Shown piece by piece: positions 21,625 to 33,472 of a stretch of 64,000 nucleotides of DNA. Position numbers and translations under genes: made by a program. The stretch is taken from contig CM059576.1 in NCBI GenBank assembly GCA_030386875.1, positions 13,706,058-13,770,057 on the forward strand, written 5' to 3'. The notes under the pieces were generated by a model. It did not search any database. It worked only from the letters and a program-made list of their open reading frames with translations, and had not been told where the DNA came from. How positions within the stretch are numbered: the first letter of the stretch is position 1; each line of letters starts with the position of its first letter. Source of the stretch: Morinoia aosen. Its lineage: Eukaryota; Arthropoda; Malacostraca; Amphipoda; Talitridae.

Positions 21625-24584
21625 TTGAATGGCAGTCTCTCAAATACACCAGATGCTAGACTTGACACTCTGGGCAACAATAATAAAATCAATAAATCCA
21701 CGAAACAGTCCCTACCAAAAAATCCCTCTGATGCCACAAATAATCGCCTTAAAATAGAACACATTAAAATTAAACATATCAATGCCCGTAGCCTCTTTAG
21801 TAAGCTGGATGACATTAGAGTAATGTTGGTCACAGAAGACATTGACATTTTATGTGTTTCCGAGACATGGTTCGATTCGCGAACACAGAGCTCCTTTTTC
21901 AGTATTCCCGATTACGTGCTGTACCGCCATGACGGCGTTAAAAATAGCAAAGGTAGTGGTTCTTGTATTTTCGTAAGAGAAATTTACCAGTCGTCTTTAC
22001 TTTTAACAAACGAAGTGTGCGAGGGCATAGAGATGGTTTGGTTGAAAGTGCAAATAAATAAACATAAATCCATCATTACCGGCAGCCTTTACCGGCACCC
22101 ATCAGCTTCTCTACCAACAACAGTAGAGTTCATTGAGAAAATATTCAAAGAAATTTTAGCTACAAAAAAGTCTTTCTTTGCTTTCGGTGATTTTAATATT
22201 GACCTGACGGATGAAAAAAATCAGCTTAGCAGACTGTTGTACAAACTAAACCTTTCACAAATGGTTAAAGAACCGACTCGCGTTACAAGAGTATCTAAGA
22301 CTCTCCTCGATCTAGCAATCACAAACAAACCTACGGCAATACTTAATACAGTAATATCACCCTCTGTCGCCGATCACCACTCTGTAGAATGTAAAATTAA
22401 TATTGCAAAAGAAAGACAAAACTATCGTCTCATGACTTACCGCCTAAAAAGTCAATATTCGCCGGAACTATTTAATGAAAAACTCCTAAACAGGTTCACC
22501 GAATTTCAGAGCATGATGCAATCTGACGATGTGGACATTCAGGTTTCTATCTTTAACGAGAACTTTACAGCAGCTCTAAATGAATGCGCTCCTTATATCA
22601 CCAAAAAAACTAGGCCAAAACGCACTATGTGGATTACCAGCGAAATTAAAGACCTAAGCAGAATAAAGAAAATTTACTTGCGAGAGTATAAAGAAAACAG
22701 GTCAAACATTACTTTATACAGAAGATATAAAGAACTTGGAAAGATTCTTCGGAAGAAAATCACGCAAGCAAAACAAACTCACTTCCACCAAGAACTATTC
22801 ATGGCAAAAAATAATCCAAAACGTACATGGGAAATCATCAGTGAGGTGGCTCAATATAAAAACTTAGAGCGCAAAAGTGATTTTGAAAATCCTTTGGAAA
22901 AAGCCACTGAGTTCAACACTTTCTTTTCAAAAGTAGGTGCCCAAGTCTTCGATGAAGTGAGTAAAACCAGTCCGAGGAAATTGACAGTTGAAAGTTCATG
23001 CCCTACTGCACTTTTAAAGGCTGGCGCCCTGTGGAAGCCACGCCCTATCGATTTATCAGAGTTAAAAACTATTTTATACTCATTGAAAAACACAAAAGCA
23101 GTTGGACATGATGGAATCAACCTCCAATACATAAAAGACAGTTTTCCAGTCACAGCACCATTTATTCGTTTGATTATCAACACATCAATAGCTACTAATA
23201 AGTTTCCAAAACAATGGAAACACTCTATAATTAGACCGTTGCATAAAACTGGTGACATAAACACAGCGTCAAATTACAGGCCCATTAGCCTTTTACCTGT
23301 CCTGTCCAAAATATTAGAAAAAGTAGTAACGAATCAACTGTCATCTCACCTGGACGAGTCAAATTTACTTCATCGAAATCAATATGCCTATAGGAAGAAC
23401 ACTAGCACTCAAGACGCCCTGCTTAACATCACTGAAAAAATATACAATGACATCGATCAAAAAAATGTAACACTTCTGCTGCTACTTGATCTCTCTAAAG
23501 CATTCGACAGCGTCGAACATGATCAACTCCTACGAAAAATACTGAACTTAGGAGTGGATACACAGTGGTTTAAAAGTTACCTTTCAAACCGGTCTCATGC
23601 AGTCCTCTTAGATAACAAGTTATCCCATTCCTTCAAAATAGCTTTGGTGTCCCTCAAGGATCAATTCTGGGCCCGCTACTGTTTTCAATTTTCATTAACG
23701 ATTTCCCTCCAATGCCTTCTAACACACCAATCTCCATGTACGCAGATGACGTCCAAATTGCAATGACATGCTCTGTAGCAGAAATATCACGGACGAAAAA
23801 AGAAGCTGAAGCTCTATTGATCAGCCTGAAGTCATGGTATGACCAAAATGGTCTCAAACTAAACGCGAACAAAACACAATTCATTATTTTTGGGTCAAAG
23901 CATTCAATAAACAATATTCGAAATCTAGATCTAACTCTTACAGTTGGGGATGATAAAATTCACCCATCAGAAAAAGTAAAAAATTTAGGTATTTGGTTCG
24001 ATAGAAACATGTCCTTCAAATCCCACGTTGATAAAACCGGCAACGCAATTCACGGGACCTTATTGTTTTTCAATCGTATAAAAAATATGCTTGACGAAGA
24101 ATCTAGATTGTTGGCCGTTCATTCTTTGGTCTTATCACGTATTGACTACTGTAGCCTGGTCTGGGGAGATATATCGAAAGATCTTCAGAAAGACCTACAA
24201 AAGTGCATGAATTTTGCAGCAAAGGTTGTATGCAACGGTAAATTCAAAAAGCATGACCAAGTAACACCTCTCCTGAATAAACTTGGCTGGGCTCCGATTC
24301 GGGAAAGGTTTCTGGCGCACAAAGCCCAATACGTTTTCTCCTCTTTATATCTTCCTCGTAGTGGTGCTGAAATAGTGGAATTCCACTCCCCTACCGTCTC
24401 GAACCAAAAGCCGAACAGGAGACGTGATGTCTCAATCAAATACCGTTCATCTAACATCGGGCAGAAAGCTCTGTCAGTATCAGGCGCCTTACTGTGGAAC
24501 AGACTTCCCCAGAGCTTCAAAACCCCCCAAATACTGAGAGAATTCAAAACTAAAATGGCTCTCTATCTTGCGTCAACACAATAA
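21625..24584 (+). pseudogene. LINE ORF2: AP endonuclease and reverse transcriptase, one frameshift
   Basis: The protein would nick target DNA and copy the LINE RNA there. The first frame (21625-23766) holds the endonuclease (HINARSLFS, SETWFD, GSLYRHP, FGDFNIDL near residue 188, ADHHSV near residue 250) and the first RT blocks, with DLSKAFDSVEHD near residue 622. A single base appears to be missing just before 23646: GVPQGSILGPLLFSIFINDF, the next RT block, reads in the other frame. That frame runs to 24584 with the catalytic YADD at about 23739 and the CR1-type C-terminus. The endonuclease has ADHH where SDH is usual, a tolerable change. With only this lesion visible the copy looks young. 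Confidence 0.92.
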
Positions 24585-24597
24585 GTGTGAACTGCAG

Positions 24598-24685
24598 TAC
24601 GTGCTGGAGGAGTGCGTATATGCAGTACGTGTGTGCGTATATGCGTATGGATATGGGTGTACGTATGTGCGTGTCTGTATGTTTA
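24598..24685 (+). repeat. TG/CG-rich simple repeat after LINE ORF2
   Basis: Degenerate GTACGTGTGTGCGTATATGCG-like sequence starting 14 bp after the ORF2 stop. It may be part of the LINE 3' UTR. Confidence 0.55.
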
Positions 24686-25220
24686 GAACATATTCCCCTT
24701 AAAATGCTCATGTTGATCCTGTTGTGACGCAGTGTCGTCCTTTACGCTCTTCCAGTATGCTTCGGCCACACCATTTGAGGTTGTTTTGACTTTCTCGTTT
24801 TGCCCCAGCAATCTTGATAATGTTACGGTTGGCATTGTACATCGGTCCCTCTCATCTATTTTGAATCCGGTGAATTTTTCTGTGCCAAAGCTTGTAGTAT
24901 ACGAAATTTAAATTTTTCCGTTATTGTAAAATCCTTCACTTCATCCATACCAGGTATTTTAGCTTACTAGTTTATAAAAAAAAATGTAAAACTGCCTCTA
25001 GCATCAACCTTGCAGTCAAAGATGCAAATTATTTTTGTATCTAACCGTTGTACTTTCAACCTTTAATCCCTCATTCCACTAGTTCCAACGTTCGTAAGCT
25101 CAAATTTCAATATGGAAGTGCACCAACTGAAGTGTTCTTAACAACGCATCACATGTGCAGTGTTTTCTTGACCCCTTGAAATAAAATCCAGTGTTAAAAT
25201 CAGACCAACACAACGGAGAG

Positions 25221-25422
25221 AATGCATTTATCTACGTACTTTTCTCCTAATTATTTGTTCCAAAACTTAACCGATAGAAATATTACGATCCTCATGTATT
25301 TGATATCAACACAATGGAAGGAATGCATTTTCTTTGCACTTTTCTCCCAACCATTTATTTCAAAATCAACCAATATAAATATTACGATCCTCATGTATTC
25401 GATCTCAAGTCATGGTCTTAAC
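25221..25422. repeat. two 101-bp tandem units
   Basis: AATGCATTT begins at 25221 and again at 25322. The two units share CTTTTCTCC and ATATTACGATCCTCATGTATT blocks at the same offsets. Diverged relatives of the unit occur at 26525-26960. Confidence 0.7.
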
Positions 25423-26094
25423 TTTAAAATACTCGTAAGTACTTTTCGCTCGTATTAAAGCTTTTTAAACATGCGCCATAGTTCATTAGCAATTTTTTAC
25501 TTTCCTGCGCTCGTGTGTACATTGGTGTTCCAGCTATGTAGCAAATATTACGGACTCGTGATCCAATAACGTGCACCCTAACAAGAGTATTTTCAGCTAT
25601 GTGTCACACGGATTCTGTGTTCTTAGTGACTCACTCTCATCTTGCATTTCCAAACCCAAATTAATTCCCGAAAAGAGAGAGATGATGTTAAATGTGAGGG
25701 TATTTTAGTACATACTCTCTCTACTTCGGTCTCATTGAAACATTTAAAAAAGGCCTCGGATCTGACGAATGTCATAACTTGAAAGATCATCATTTTAATC
25801 TTCTTATTCTGGTCTCAAATTGCTGTCGTAATCTTTGTGTGGTAAACTCTTCTTACCTTTTTATTCTCGTGAATACACTACGATAACACTAATTTTAGAT
25901 AGTTAACTTTTGTACGGTTCCACCTATGTTGAAAATATAACAGCTAGCGATGTAAAACAATACTTTTCATGTCTTTAACCCCAATGTACTCTTTGCGCCA
26001 GTACTATTAGCGCAAGTAAGAAATATCATAACTATTTTGTGTTTTGTTATAGCAAATATTATCGTTGGGACACCTTACATAGGGACGAAAGATC

Positions 26095-26180
26095 GGATGT
26101 GGGCTTTCACCGGATGTAAGATCTAAACAAATGTGAAGCGTAACCAAATGTAGAGACATGACCGGATGCGGGGCATCACC
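26095..26180. repeat. 17-bp minisatellite, five units
   Basis: Units of the pattern RRATGTRRGGCNTCACC (for example GGATGTGGGCTTTCACC and GGATGCGGGGCATCACC) repeat every 17 bp, one unit being 18 bp. Confidence 0.7.
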
Positions 26181-26524
26181 GGAAGAGGGAGTGAAGTGTT
26201 GTCGGATGGGCAAAAGGAATTTTTGGATTTTGGAGTTGATAATTTATTAGAAAATAATAAGCTCCATTTCCAGGCACCACAGATGAAGTACTAGTAATTG
26301 TGGAAAGCAACCTCATTCCGCTGCATGGAACCAACAGTTGTGATGCTCATTTTATTCGACAGGAATAAGTAAGATCAAAATTAGAATGACTTGGCGCACG
26401 TAAAATAAGATAAATTTTCACTTCCTAGCAAAAAGTTCAGAAACTGAAACTTAGAAATTGAAACACAGAAACTGAAACTTAGTGCCGCCCTCCAAATGCA
26501 AACGATCCTCTTGCACATATTATT

Positions 26525-26960
26525 GTTTATTTTTATTAACTTGTGCTTCTCCCTAAATCCTGTGTCGACAACTATCATGTGTATTACGATAACCATGTAT
26601 GAATAGCAATTAAGGATCTAAATCATATGTTCCAACACTTAACATGGGTATTACGATAACCATGTATAAATAGCAATTAAGGGTTTCTATGCTAAGGTAT
26701 TTGAATGCATTTTTCGCTTTCATTTTTCAATACTTGTGCGTACTAATGAAAGTGTTTTTCAAATGAACGTTGCGAGGATTGTGCTCTCTTAGTTCAAAAT
26801 CAGATTAGGCAAGGAAAGGAACTCAATTTTGTTGTACTTTTCTATCAATCATTTTGTTTCAACATTCTACACGGGTATTACGATACCAATGTGTTATAAT
26901 CATTTAAGGATGTTAATGTTAAGGTGTTTTAAAAACCAATGTATCGACATTTCATGTTTG
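26525..26960. repeat. diverged relatives of the 101-bp unit
   Basis: The core TATTACGATAACCATGTAT recurs at about 26581 and 26649, with a variant near 26877. Each is preceded by an AACACTTAACATGGG- or CATTCTACACGGG-like block and followed by AAT(A)GCAATTAAGG. The element family therefore spans 25.2-26.96 kb with unrelated DNA between. Confidence 0.6.
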
Positions 26961-26994
26961 TACTTTATTGGAAATAAAATGTTTTTCTTTCTTT

Positions 26995-29900
26995 TTTTTT
27001 CTTTTTTCTTAGATGATCGCAGCTTAGATTTGAGATTCCGTACAGCTGAGCTTTGATGCGTGGCTGGTTTGCCTTTCATTAATGCTTCTTCATGCTCTCG
27101 CAAAAATATCTCTCGTGATCGTTTACTGTCGATGTTTGCCATGTTTGAGTTAAACCGTAAGTATTGTACTGATATTTCGACTCGAATCGATCGCGCACAG
27201 TATTTGAAACATGAGACATAGCTCTTTCTGTGCCTGATTGGCTAGGTTTCATCAACTGAATGATTTCAAGAGTTCGATAAATGTTCAAATCTTTCACTTA
27301 CATTGCGTAGTTTTCATTCTCGTTTAGATATCGGCTAAAAACCTTCACGTAGTCCGTTTCTTCCTCGCAAGGGTCCCGAAGATCGACGAGCTTGTTATTG
27401 GCTACCGGCTTCCAGTGCTCGCGGAAGTGATCCAAAAATGTGCGAAATCCATTTTCAACACAGTCACAGATAACTTTCTGACAGTTTTGGGAACATGGCT
27501 GAAATGAAATATTAACGAGATCCAGGAGGCTTCGGTAGGCATCGAGACGGGCTTCATCGGTGATCTCAGTCGTCGACGCGTGAAGAGACAGGAATGTTGT
27601 AGCGAATAATATCGCCTCCGGAGCCTGTAGAAAGTCACTCTTCCGTTCAAGGATAGATTCAATCCAACTTTGATTTTCTGCAAGAACCTGTTCAGTATCC
27701 GAAAGCGATGAAGCTGATTCAGACCTGGTTTTTAGTAATTTATTTTTGATCTCCTTCACGTTAATTCCAGTCCAATGCGTACCTGAACGGAACTGAACGT
27801 TGTAGTCGAAGGTTCCCTCCATTAGAAGCTTTTCAACTTCTTCTGGTGGATGCTGAAGTTGTGCAAATTGAGTGTCGAAAAGCGAGAGCAAGCTCATGAA
27901 TTCAAAAGGTCCAAACGAAGCACTTTGAGCTTTTTTCTCCAAATCAGATACACAGTGCTACACGCGGGAAATGAGTAAAACTCTGGCCAAGAAGCTTTCT
28001 TGCGAAATAATTCTTAAAATGCCGTGGGCCTTCTCACCCAGATTAGGATAGTACATGAGAGATGGAGGAGCTTCGCACAACACTTTAACATTGGAAAGAA
28101 GAGCATCTAGATGGAGATGTAGGTATTCCGCGAATCTAGTAGCACATTGGTTTGGTATTATGCGGAAAACGCTTCCTTAAACGATATTTACATATATGTG
28201 AATTTCATTTTCAACTACTGCGTGGTCATTGACGAAAGAAGCAATAGACCGACAGGATTCCAAAGCCTCGCTGACCCACGTTGGCATTGCTTGAGTCATT
28301 AAATTCTCAATTTTATGGCAAAAATTTGGAAGACCGTGCACTTTTCCGAAGTCATTGTCCGCTCTCAGCCTTTCGATCATTCCAGATTTTTTGCCAACGT
28401 AAACAGCAGCTGAGTCGGTAGCTACGAAGGCACTGCCTTGAGCGGCAAAAATTGTTCTACCGTGTGTTTCAAATGGGATGCTGTTGAGCCTGCATCACCA
28501 TTCCTTATCATCGAAACACCAAGCAAGGCTTCGCGTGGTAAGCCACTCGTATCAATATATGTGGCTACTACAGCCTGACGCGTTACATCTTTCGGTGCAG
28601 TTCCTTTGTCAGCGCTGATGGTAAAACGGCGGCATTGTTTAGTTTTTAGGTGTTCAGCACAAAAGAAATTTTTCGTTTGCTCAGAACAAGAAAGATAATT
28701 TGCTTGAAGCATTTTTTGCATCGAGTTATGACTATAATGACGATTTCCGAGCGGATTAGGTACCCCTTCAGGTGTGATGAGAGACATCAAAGCGCATACT
28801 TGGGGATATACACGGTAAGGCATGTTGTTATTTACCATGAACATTCCAGCTACAGACATATTTTCTGTTGCTTGATGTCTTTGCGCGTTGGTAGGTCGGC
28901 CAAGCTTTAGTTGTGACCTGTCGTCATGCTTGGAAAAGTCGAGCGCTTTCAAATGTTGAGCTGAAGATGAATGATATTTCATTGCCTGTGCCATGTATTT
29001 TTTAGATGTGAAGATCATACCTTGCGTCCATGATTCATCTCTCTTTTTTCTTCCTTGGCTTCGAATCCCGTACTGAGTACATAAAATACAGAAAACTTTT
29101 GTCTCATGCTTCCTCGAATCAAATAGATACGTGAAAGGGGAATCTGGAGATGAGCTTACGCAACCTTGTTCCTCCTCTGTTGGGCAGGAACGGGTAATAG
29201 TTCTTTTATTTTCGCATTACAGCAACAATTTACGTCGGCGTGCTTACATTCCTCAGTAATTTTGTTCAGATTATGATCTAAATATTTTTTCAAAATTGAT
29301 ATTTCATTACAACTCTTGCATGCAGGTTTCGCCAGCAGAAGCTGAGTTGTTTTAATTGCTTTGGGATTACAATCATTCAAATCATTTTTCGATTTTATTT
29401 TCTTCAGTGCAGCTTGATACAAATCCGTCTGACACTGATATAATATTTTCAGTTTGTGAGATTTTGAACTCTTTTCCACAGCGAGAAGTGATGGATTCAT
29501 CGGTGTCAGGTAAAGTTAATTTCTTAGCAACAGCTGAAGGCGTAGGAAAAGTTTAACTGGTAGACACATTTTCAATCAGTGCAGTATTCGCCTCGAGACT
29601 GGGGATCTTGAGAATTTCGGCAGGAACTTCTAAACTATCATGCTGCACCACGCCCTTCTATTTTGCGGCAACCTGTTCTCCAAGCTTTTCAAAATTTGTC
29701 TTACTCTGTTGAGCTGCCGTCGTAATCATAGCTTCCACTGTTTCTTTCTCCTCATGATGTTGAGCGGCAATATGTTCCCCAGACTGCGAGGGAACAGCTT
29801 CCTTACGTTTAGACTGCAGGGTTATATCTGGTGACAGGTGCTTTGCGACGCATTCTTGCTCTACGCCGAGAGTACTCTTTGTTTTTTCGTTGCGTTTTAA

Positions 29901-30116
29901 GTAAGATGCAAAATAGGTGGGATGTTTTTTCTTTACATGCCGCAGTAGATTTGTTGTACTGCTTTTAGCAAAGGAAACAGTTTTTTTCCCGTAAGTACAG
30001 AACTTGCAATCTGCTGAAAAATTATTTCCAGAACTGTGGCGCAAATTTTTGAATGTAAATTTGATGATTGTGGATTCGGAAAATTTTTCCCATAAATGAA
30101 GATGATATTTATCCAT
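26995..30116 (-). pseudogene. hAT-like transposase remnant (KIAA1586/DUF4371 type)
   Basis: Read on the minus strand from 30116. First comes a BED-type zinc finger (CKFC, then NLLRHVKKKH), then a Cys-rich part with KSCNEI, then a TTF-like finger region (FCILC, WTQGM, HSSSAQHLKAL). The DUF4371-like core has ISADKGTAPKDVTRQAVV and ATDSAAVYVGKKSGM, with a VHGLPNFCHKIENL block. The dimerisation-like C-terminus PSQSGTERAMSHVS is at about 27200-27240, and a basic tail runs to about 26995. In-frame stops (for example 27298-27300 and one near 27960) and frame changes (near 28425, 29160 and 27130) break it. Some breaks could be introns (GTAAGT overlaps the 27298 stop), but the number of them favours a pseudogene. 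No TIRs were found. Confidence 0.75.
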
Positions 30117-31319
30117 TTTGGTGCTCGGTCAACACCTGCAATTATTGAATCATCAGAAAAAGTAGAATACAAAAAATTGACTGAAGTTGTTCATGGCTTT
30201 TCGTTTCATAAGTCTAATTAGAAACAATCCTACCCCGATATTTTGACAATGGGTAGTTTTGAAGCATGTTTAGACAGTATACGTAAAATTTCCATTGAGA
30301 AATATAGATGTCTGATTTTCATGTGAATCATTTTGAGACGTTCTGCTCTTGAAATAACTCAAGTTGAAGAAATTAAACCTCTTGCTTAACTATTCAGATA
30401 CCATTCAATAATAAACATTATATTTGACTCGCAGCAGTGCCATAAGAAGCAATTGCAGCGTACACAATATATGTGTTGCACTTGATTACAGGAACATTTT
30501 GCGTCGCTGGCACACTCGATATATCAACAAATTGTACAGCATGGTTAGAGTCATATATCTGTAAAACACGGGAAAAGTTCGGAAACGGATAATCATTCCA
30601 CCGATGAAAAATCAAGTCCTCTAGACATGAAATACCTTATTTCTAAATATTTTGCCACTGTTTGCTTATACATGTATAATACATTTCTATGTATACATGC
30701 ATAATATGCAGATTGCAGAAACACTAAAATTATATTCTGTACAATTCTACTTAAACTGTCATTGTTATGATTTGTTTTAATACAGCTTCTACACTCAACA
30801 GAAGTAATCTACCATTTTTGAGTTGTGTAAGTTTGAGAAGATGAGAGTATCTTAAAACAATGAAAGACCTGCTAACTTGTAATGAACGTTCGTCAACTCA
30901 GAAAACTCACGTTTTCGCGCAGGCCCTGATGAATTGCTTCCGGATCATGGATGAATTGCTCGGAAATCTTCAGCGTTCTCTTCCGAGTGGTCAAAACAGC
31001 AAAACCTGAAACTAGGCGTTTAGCACTAAAAAGTAATATGCAATAAAGTTCCTGACAAATAATATGTTACAACTCGCAAGAGCTTGTCAAGTCCCGGAAG
31101 AAGAAATTTATTTTTGAATCTAGGTAGCTTCTATCTTGATTCTTCTGCACTGTTAATTTATTCGCAGCAAAGTGAAATTGCAAGAAAAACAGGGAAAAAT
31201 AATGCGTTTGGAGTTCGTCTGTCACTATGAAGCACTCCTGCGAAAACGATGCACGCTTAACTACTAAGACCGACCCCGGCCCTACATATGTTGAATTTTT
31301 TACGAGTCATATATTTTCA
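30117..31319. other. unannotated AT-rich DNA
   Basis: No recognised gene or repeat. It may contain the untranslated end or TIR of the adjacent hAT-like element, but none could be defined. Confidence 0.35.
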
Positions 31320-31862
31320 ACTCGCCTTTCACGAAATAATATTTCATTCAAATCCCGATAAATATTGCACAGAAATTGTAACCATCATGCAAAACCTTAT
31401 TTCTACCTTGTAAGTTGCAGGAGCAATGAAACAATCGACACTTATTTCCCCTCTGGTGACGTAGGAACGCCGAGCAGAACACGAGTAGCTATATATATAG
31501 AGCGAGTGCGAATCTAAAAATTAGGTTCACAACTTGTTGAAGATTTTGTAATTAATCACGCGCAATCAATCTCAACATCAACAATTGTTGCATATTGTGA
31601 AAAAATAGCTTTGAATCATTGCTTAATAATGAATAAAGGAGGTAAAAAATAAACTATAATCTACGAAGAACTCACTGAATCAAAATAAAAATTAGTAAGA
31701 ACGCTTGCAGTCACACCCACACTTCTCGACTTTCTATTACTGACTGACACGATTTAGCATCTGCAATGACCGGGCAATGGCAATGACAGTGACGCAGTAT
31801 GAGTTGATGCTTTATGCCCCGCTTTATGCTCATCGAAGTATTGCTCACTCAATGTGTCTAAA
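31320..31862. repeat. old dispersed repeat R1, copy b
   Basis: Diverged counterpart of 755-1235 in the same orientation, sharing the AATAATATTTCATTCAAATC, AGGTAAAAAA, ACCCACACTT and CACTCAATG blocks in the same order. Confidence 0.5.
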
Positions 31863-32209
31863 AACGTAAAAGCTATTTTAAGTCATACAAAATGCCTGAA
31901 GGACACAGACCGAAGAAGCACAAAAATGTAGTTTCTTTTACAAATATGAAAAATAAAGTCATCTAAAGATAATATAATTTATCGTCAATTTTTTTGTCTC
32001 GGTTGGCCGTTTCTGTGTTGAGAGTGATTTGCGTTCAAAGTTATGTGTGAGAGTAAAATTATTTCCAATTGACAAGCAGTCGAACGTCTTGCAGATGATA
32101 ATATGAAGGGAACACATTTTTATCTCAAGAATTAGCAGGTTGTTCATGATTTGGGAAATAACGACCACTACGCCTTACAATTAGGTATGAATCAGGATCG
32201 ATTGTGCGC

Positions 32210-32560
32210 CCGCCGAGTATATAAATAGGATCGTCAAGCGACATCGCTGTTCATTAGCGGTGGCTTGCCGTAGAGGTAGCATATACAAACAGAAGTCGCT
32301 ATTCAGTAGCGGAAGTGCAACTGTCGAGGAAGCGCCTGTATAGATCACCGATGCGTTATAGACGTAACATCAAGTAGTCTCAGCCCTACCTTCCAATCTA
32401 ACGGATCTCTTACCAATTCGCCTGTGCCAATTCCAAAATACGAATAAAGGATAACCACGTTACTGCATTTATTTGGGTCACCCCCGAACCTCATCCGCGT
32501 GGTTTCGGCCTGTACAAGGAAAAGGGCCGGAACATTTCTGGTGGCCATCATGGGGACGCC
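32210..32560 (+). repeat. probable LTR-retrotransposon LTR end and leader remnant
   Basis: A TATATAAATAGGATCG core promoter-like sequence (about 32218) is followed 220 bp later by AATAAAGG (about 32444). Then comes ACATTTCTGGTGGCCATCATG (about 32532-32552), which resembles the LTR/primer-binding junction of insect LTR elements. Purine-rich leader-like sequence follows to about 32760. No coding region or second LTR belongs to it. Judged on layout only. Confidence 0.4.
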
Positions 32561-33003
32561 ACATTAAAGATATCCACATTGCGCATTGCCACATTGCCCC
32601 ATTGAAGAAGAAAGATACCAAGAATTGATCTTCGGTTCTGCTGTGAAGTAATGTGATAACTAATTACTTCAGAGCATCGAGAAAAGGAAGAAAAGTTCCT
32701 GGAAAGAACTTCGAGGGAGAAAAAATCGAAATTCATCGCTACTCAAAGGAGAAGATGAAGTGAAGGGTCCAGACCAACAACCTGGTCTGTCGACGAGATC
32801 TACGCATTTACGCACCGACATCTGCAACGAGAAGATCGACGAGAGCTACGCATCGCCAAAATATTGTTCAACGTCACCAACTAGCTTCGCATAGCAAGCT
32901 GAGTATACACCGATAATGTTTGCTTGCGAATTAAATAAGCATGCACTCAGTTTAATGATTGTACAAAATCATTTAATAGGAAATAGGAAGTTCTCTATGA
33001 GCA

Positions 33004-33059
33004 GCATAGGCATTGCAGCCTAGGCATTGCAGCAGAGGCATTGCAGCATAGGTGTTGCA
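33004..33059. repeat. 14-bp tandem repeat, four units
   Basis: GCATAGGCATTGCA-type units (GCATAGG, GCCTAGG, GCAGAGG, GCATAGG variants) repeat every 14 bp, upstream of the gypsy promoter-like region. Confidence 0.8.
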
Positions 33060-33199
33060 AGCGCAGTGCTGATTCTTGTTGAGTGGGAGAGCGTGTACGC
33101 GGAAGTATTTGTGTGAGGCGGTAGTCCATTGTTCCCTAGAACAGTTGAAGGAAGCTGTAGCCATTGTCCTCGCGCAGAGCACGAGCCATTGTCTCGGTT

Positions 33200-33472
33200 A
33201 TTACGACCCATTGTTCTCTAGTGTATAAGAGTGAGCTGGAGCAGCCTGCCGCTGAGAGTAACAGTCACGCAAGAGTCAGTAACAGTAGCAGAGTAACGTA
33301 ACTGTCAAGCAGCTTGACTAGGTCTTTTGTGGTGCTGAAATAGCCTGTTTTAAGTCCATTGAAAATGTGAGTATCATTTTATTGTATGTAGAATATTTTC
33401 ATTCAATGTGTGTAGAACATTTTTAACATTGGTTCTCTTAATAGTCATTGGAGGTTTAAGAATATAACAGTA
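33200..33472 (+). promoter_or_regulatory. probable 5' LTR promoter and leader of the gypsy element
   Basis: GTGTATAAGAGTGAGC at about 33221 resembles an insect LTR TATA region and is followed by a repetitive CAGTAACAG-rich start-site area. It lies just before the gag-like frame. LTR borders and a primer binding site could not be fixed because no matching 3' LTR was found. Confidence 0.4.

Larger units (their letters stand above)
19213..24584 (+). mobile_element. CR1/L2-group non-LTR retrotransposon (LINE)
   Basis: Two consecutive reading regions separated by 18 bp, ORF1 (797 codons) and ORF2 (endonuclease plus RT), give the standard LINE layout. ORF2 motifs (SNYRPISLLP, AFDSVEHD, YADD, LGIWFDRNMSFKSHV, and the C-terminal ALLWNRLP followed by FKTK) fit the CR1/L2 group in the broad sense; the clade would need a tree. 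Boundaries given are those of the ORFs. The true 5' and 3' ends were not found. Confidence 0.88.
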
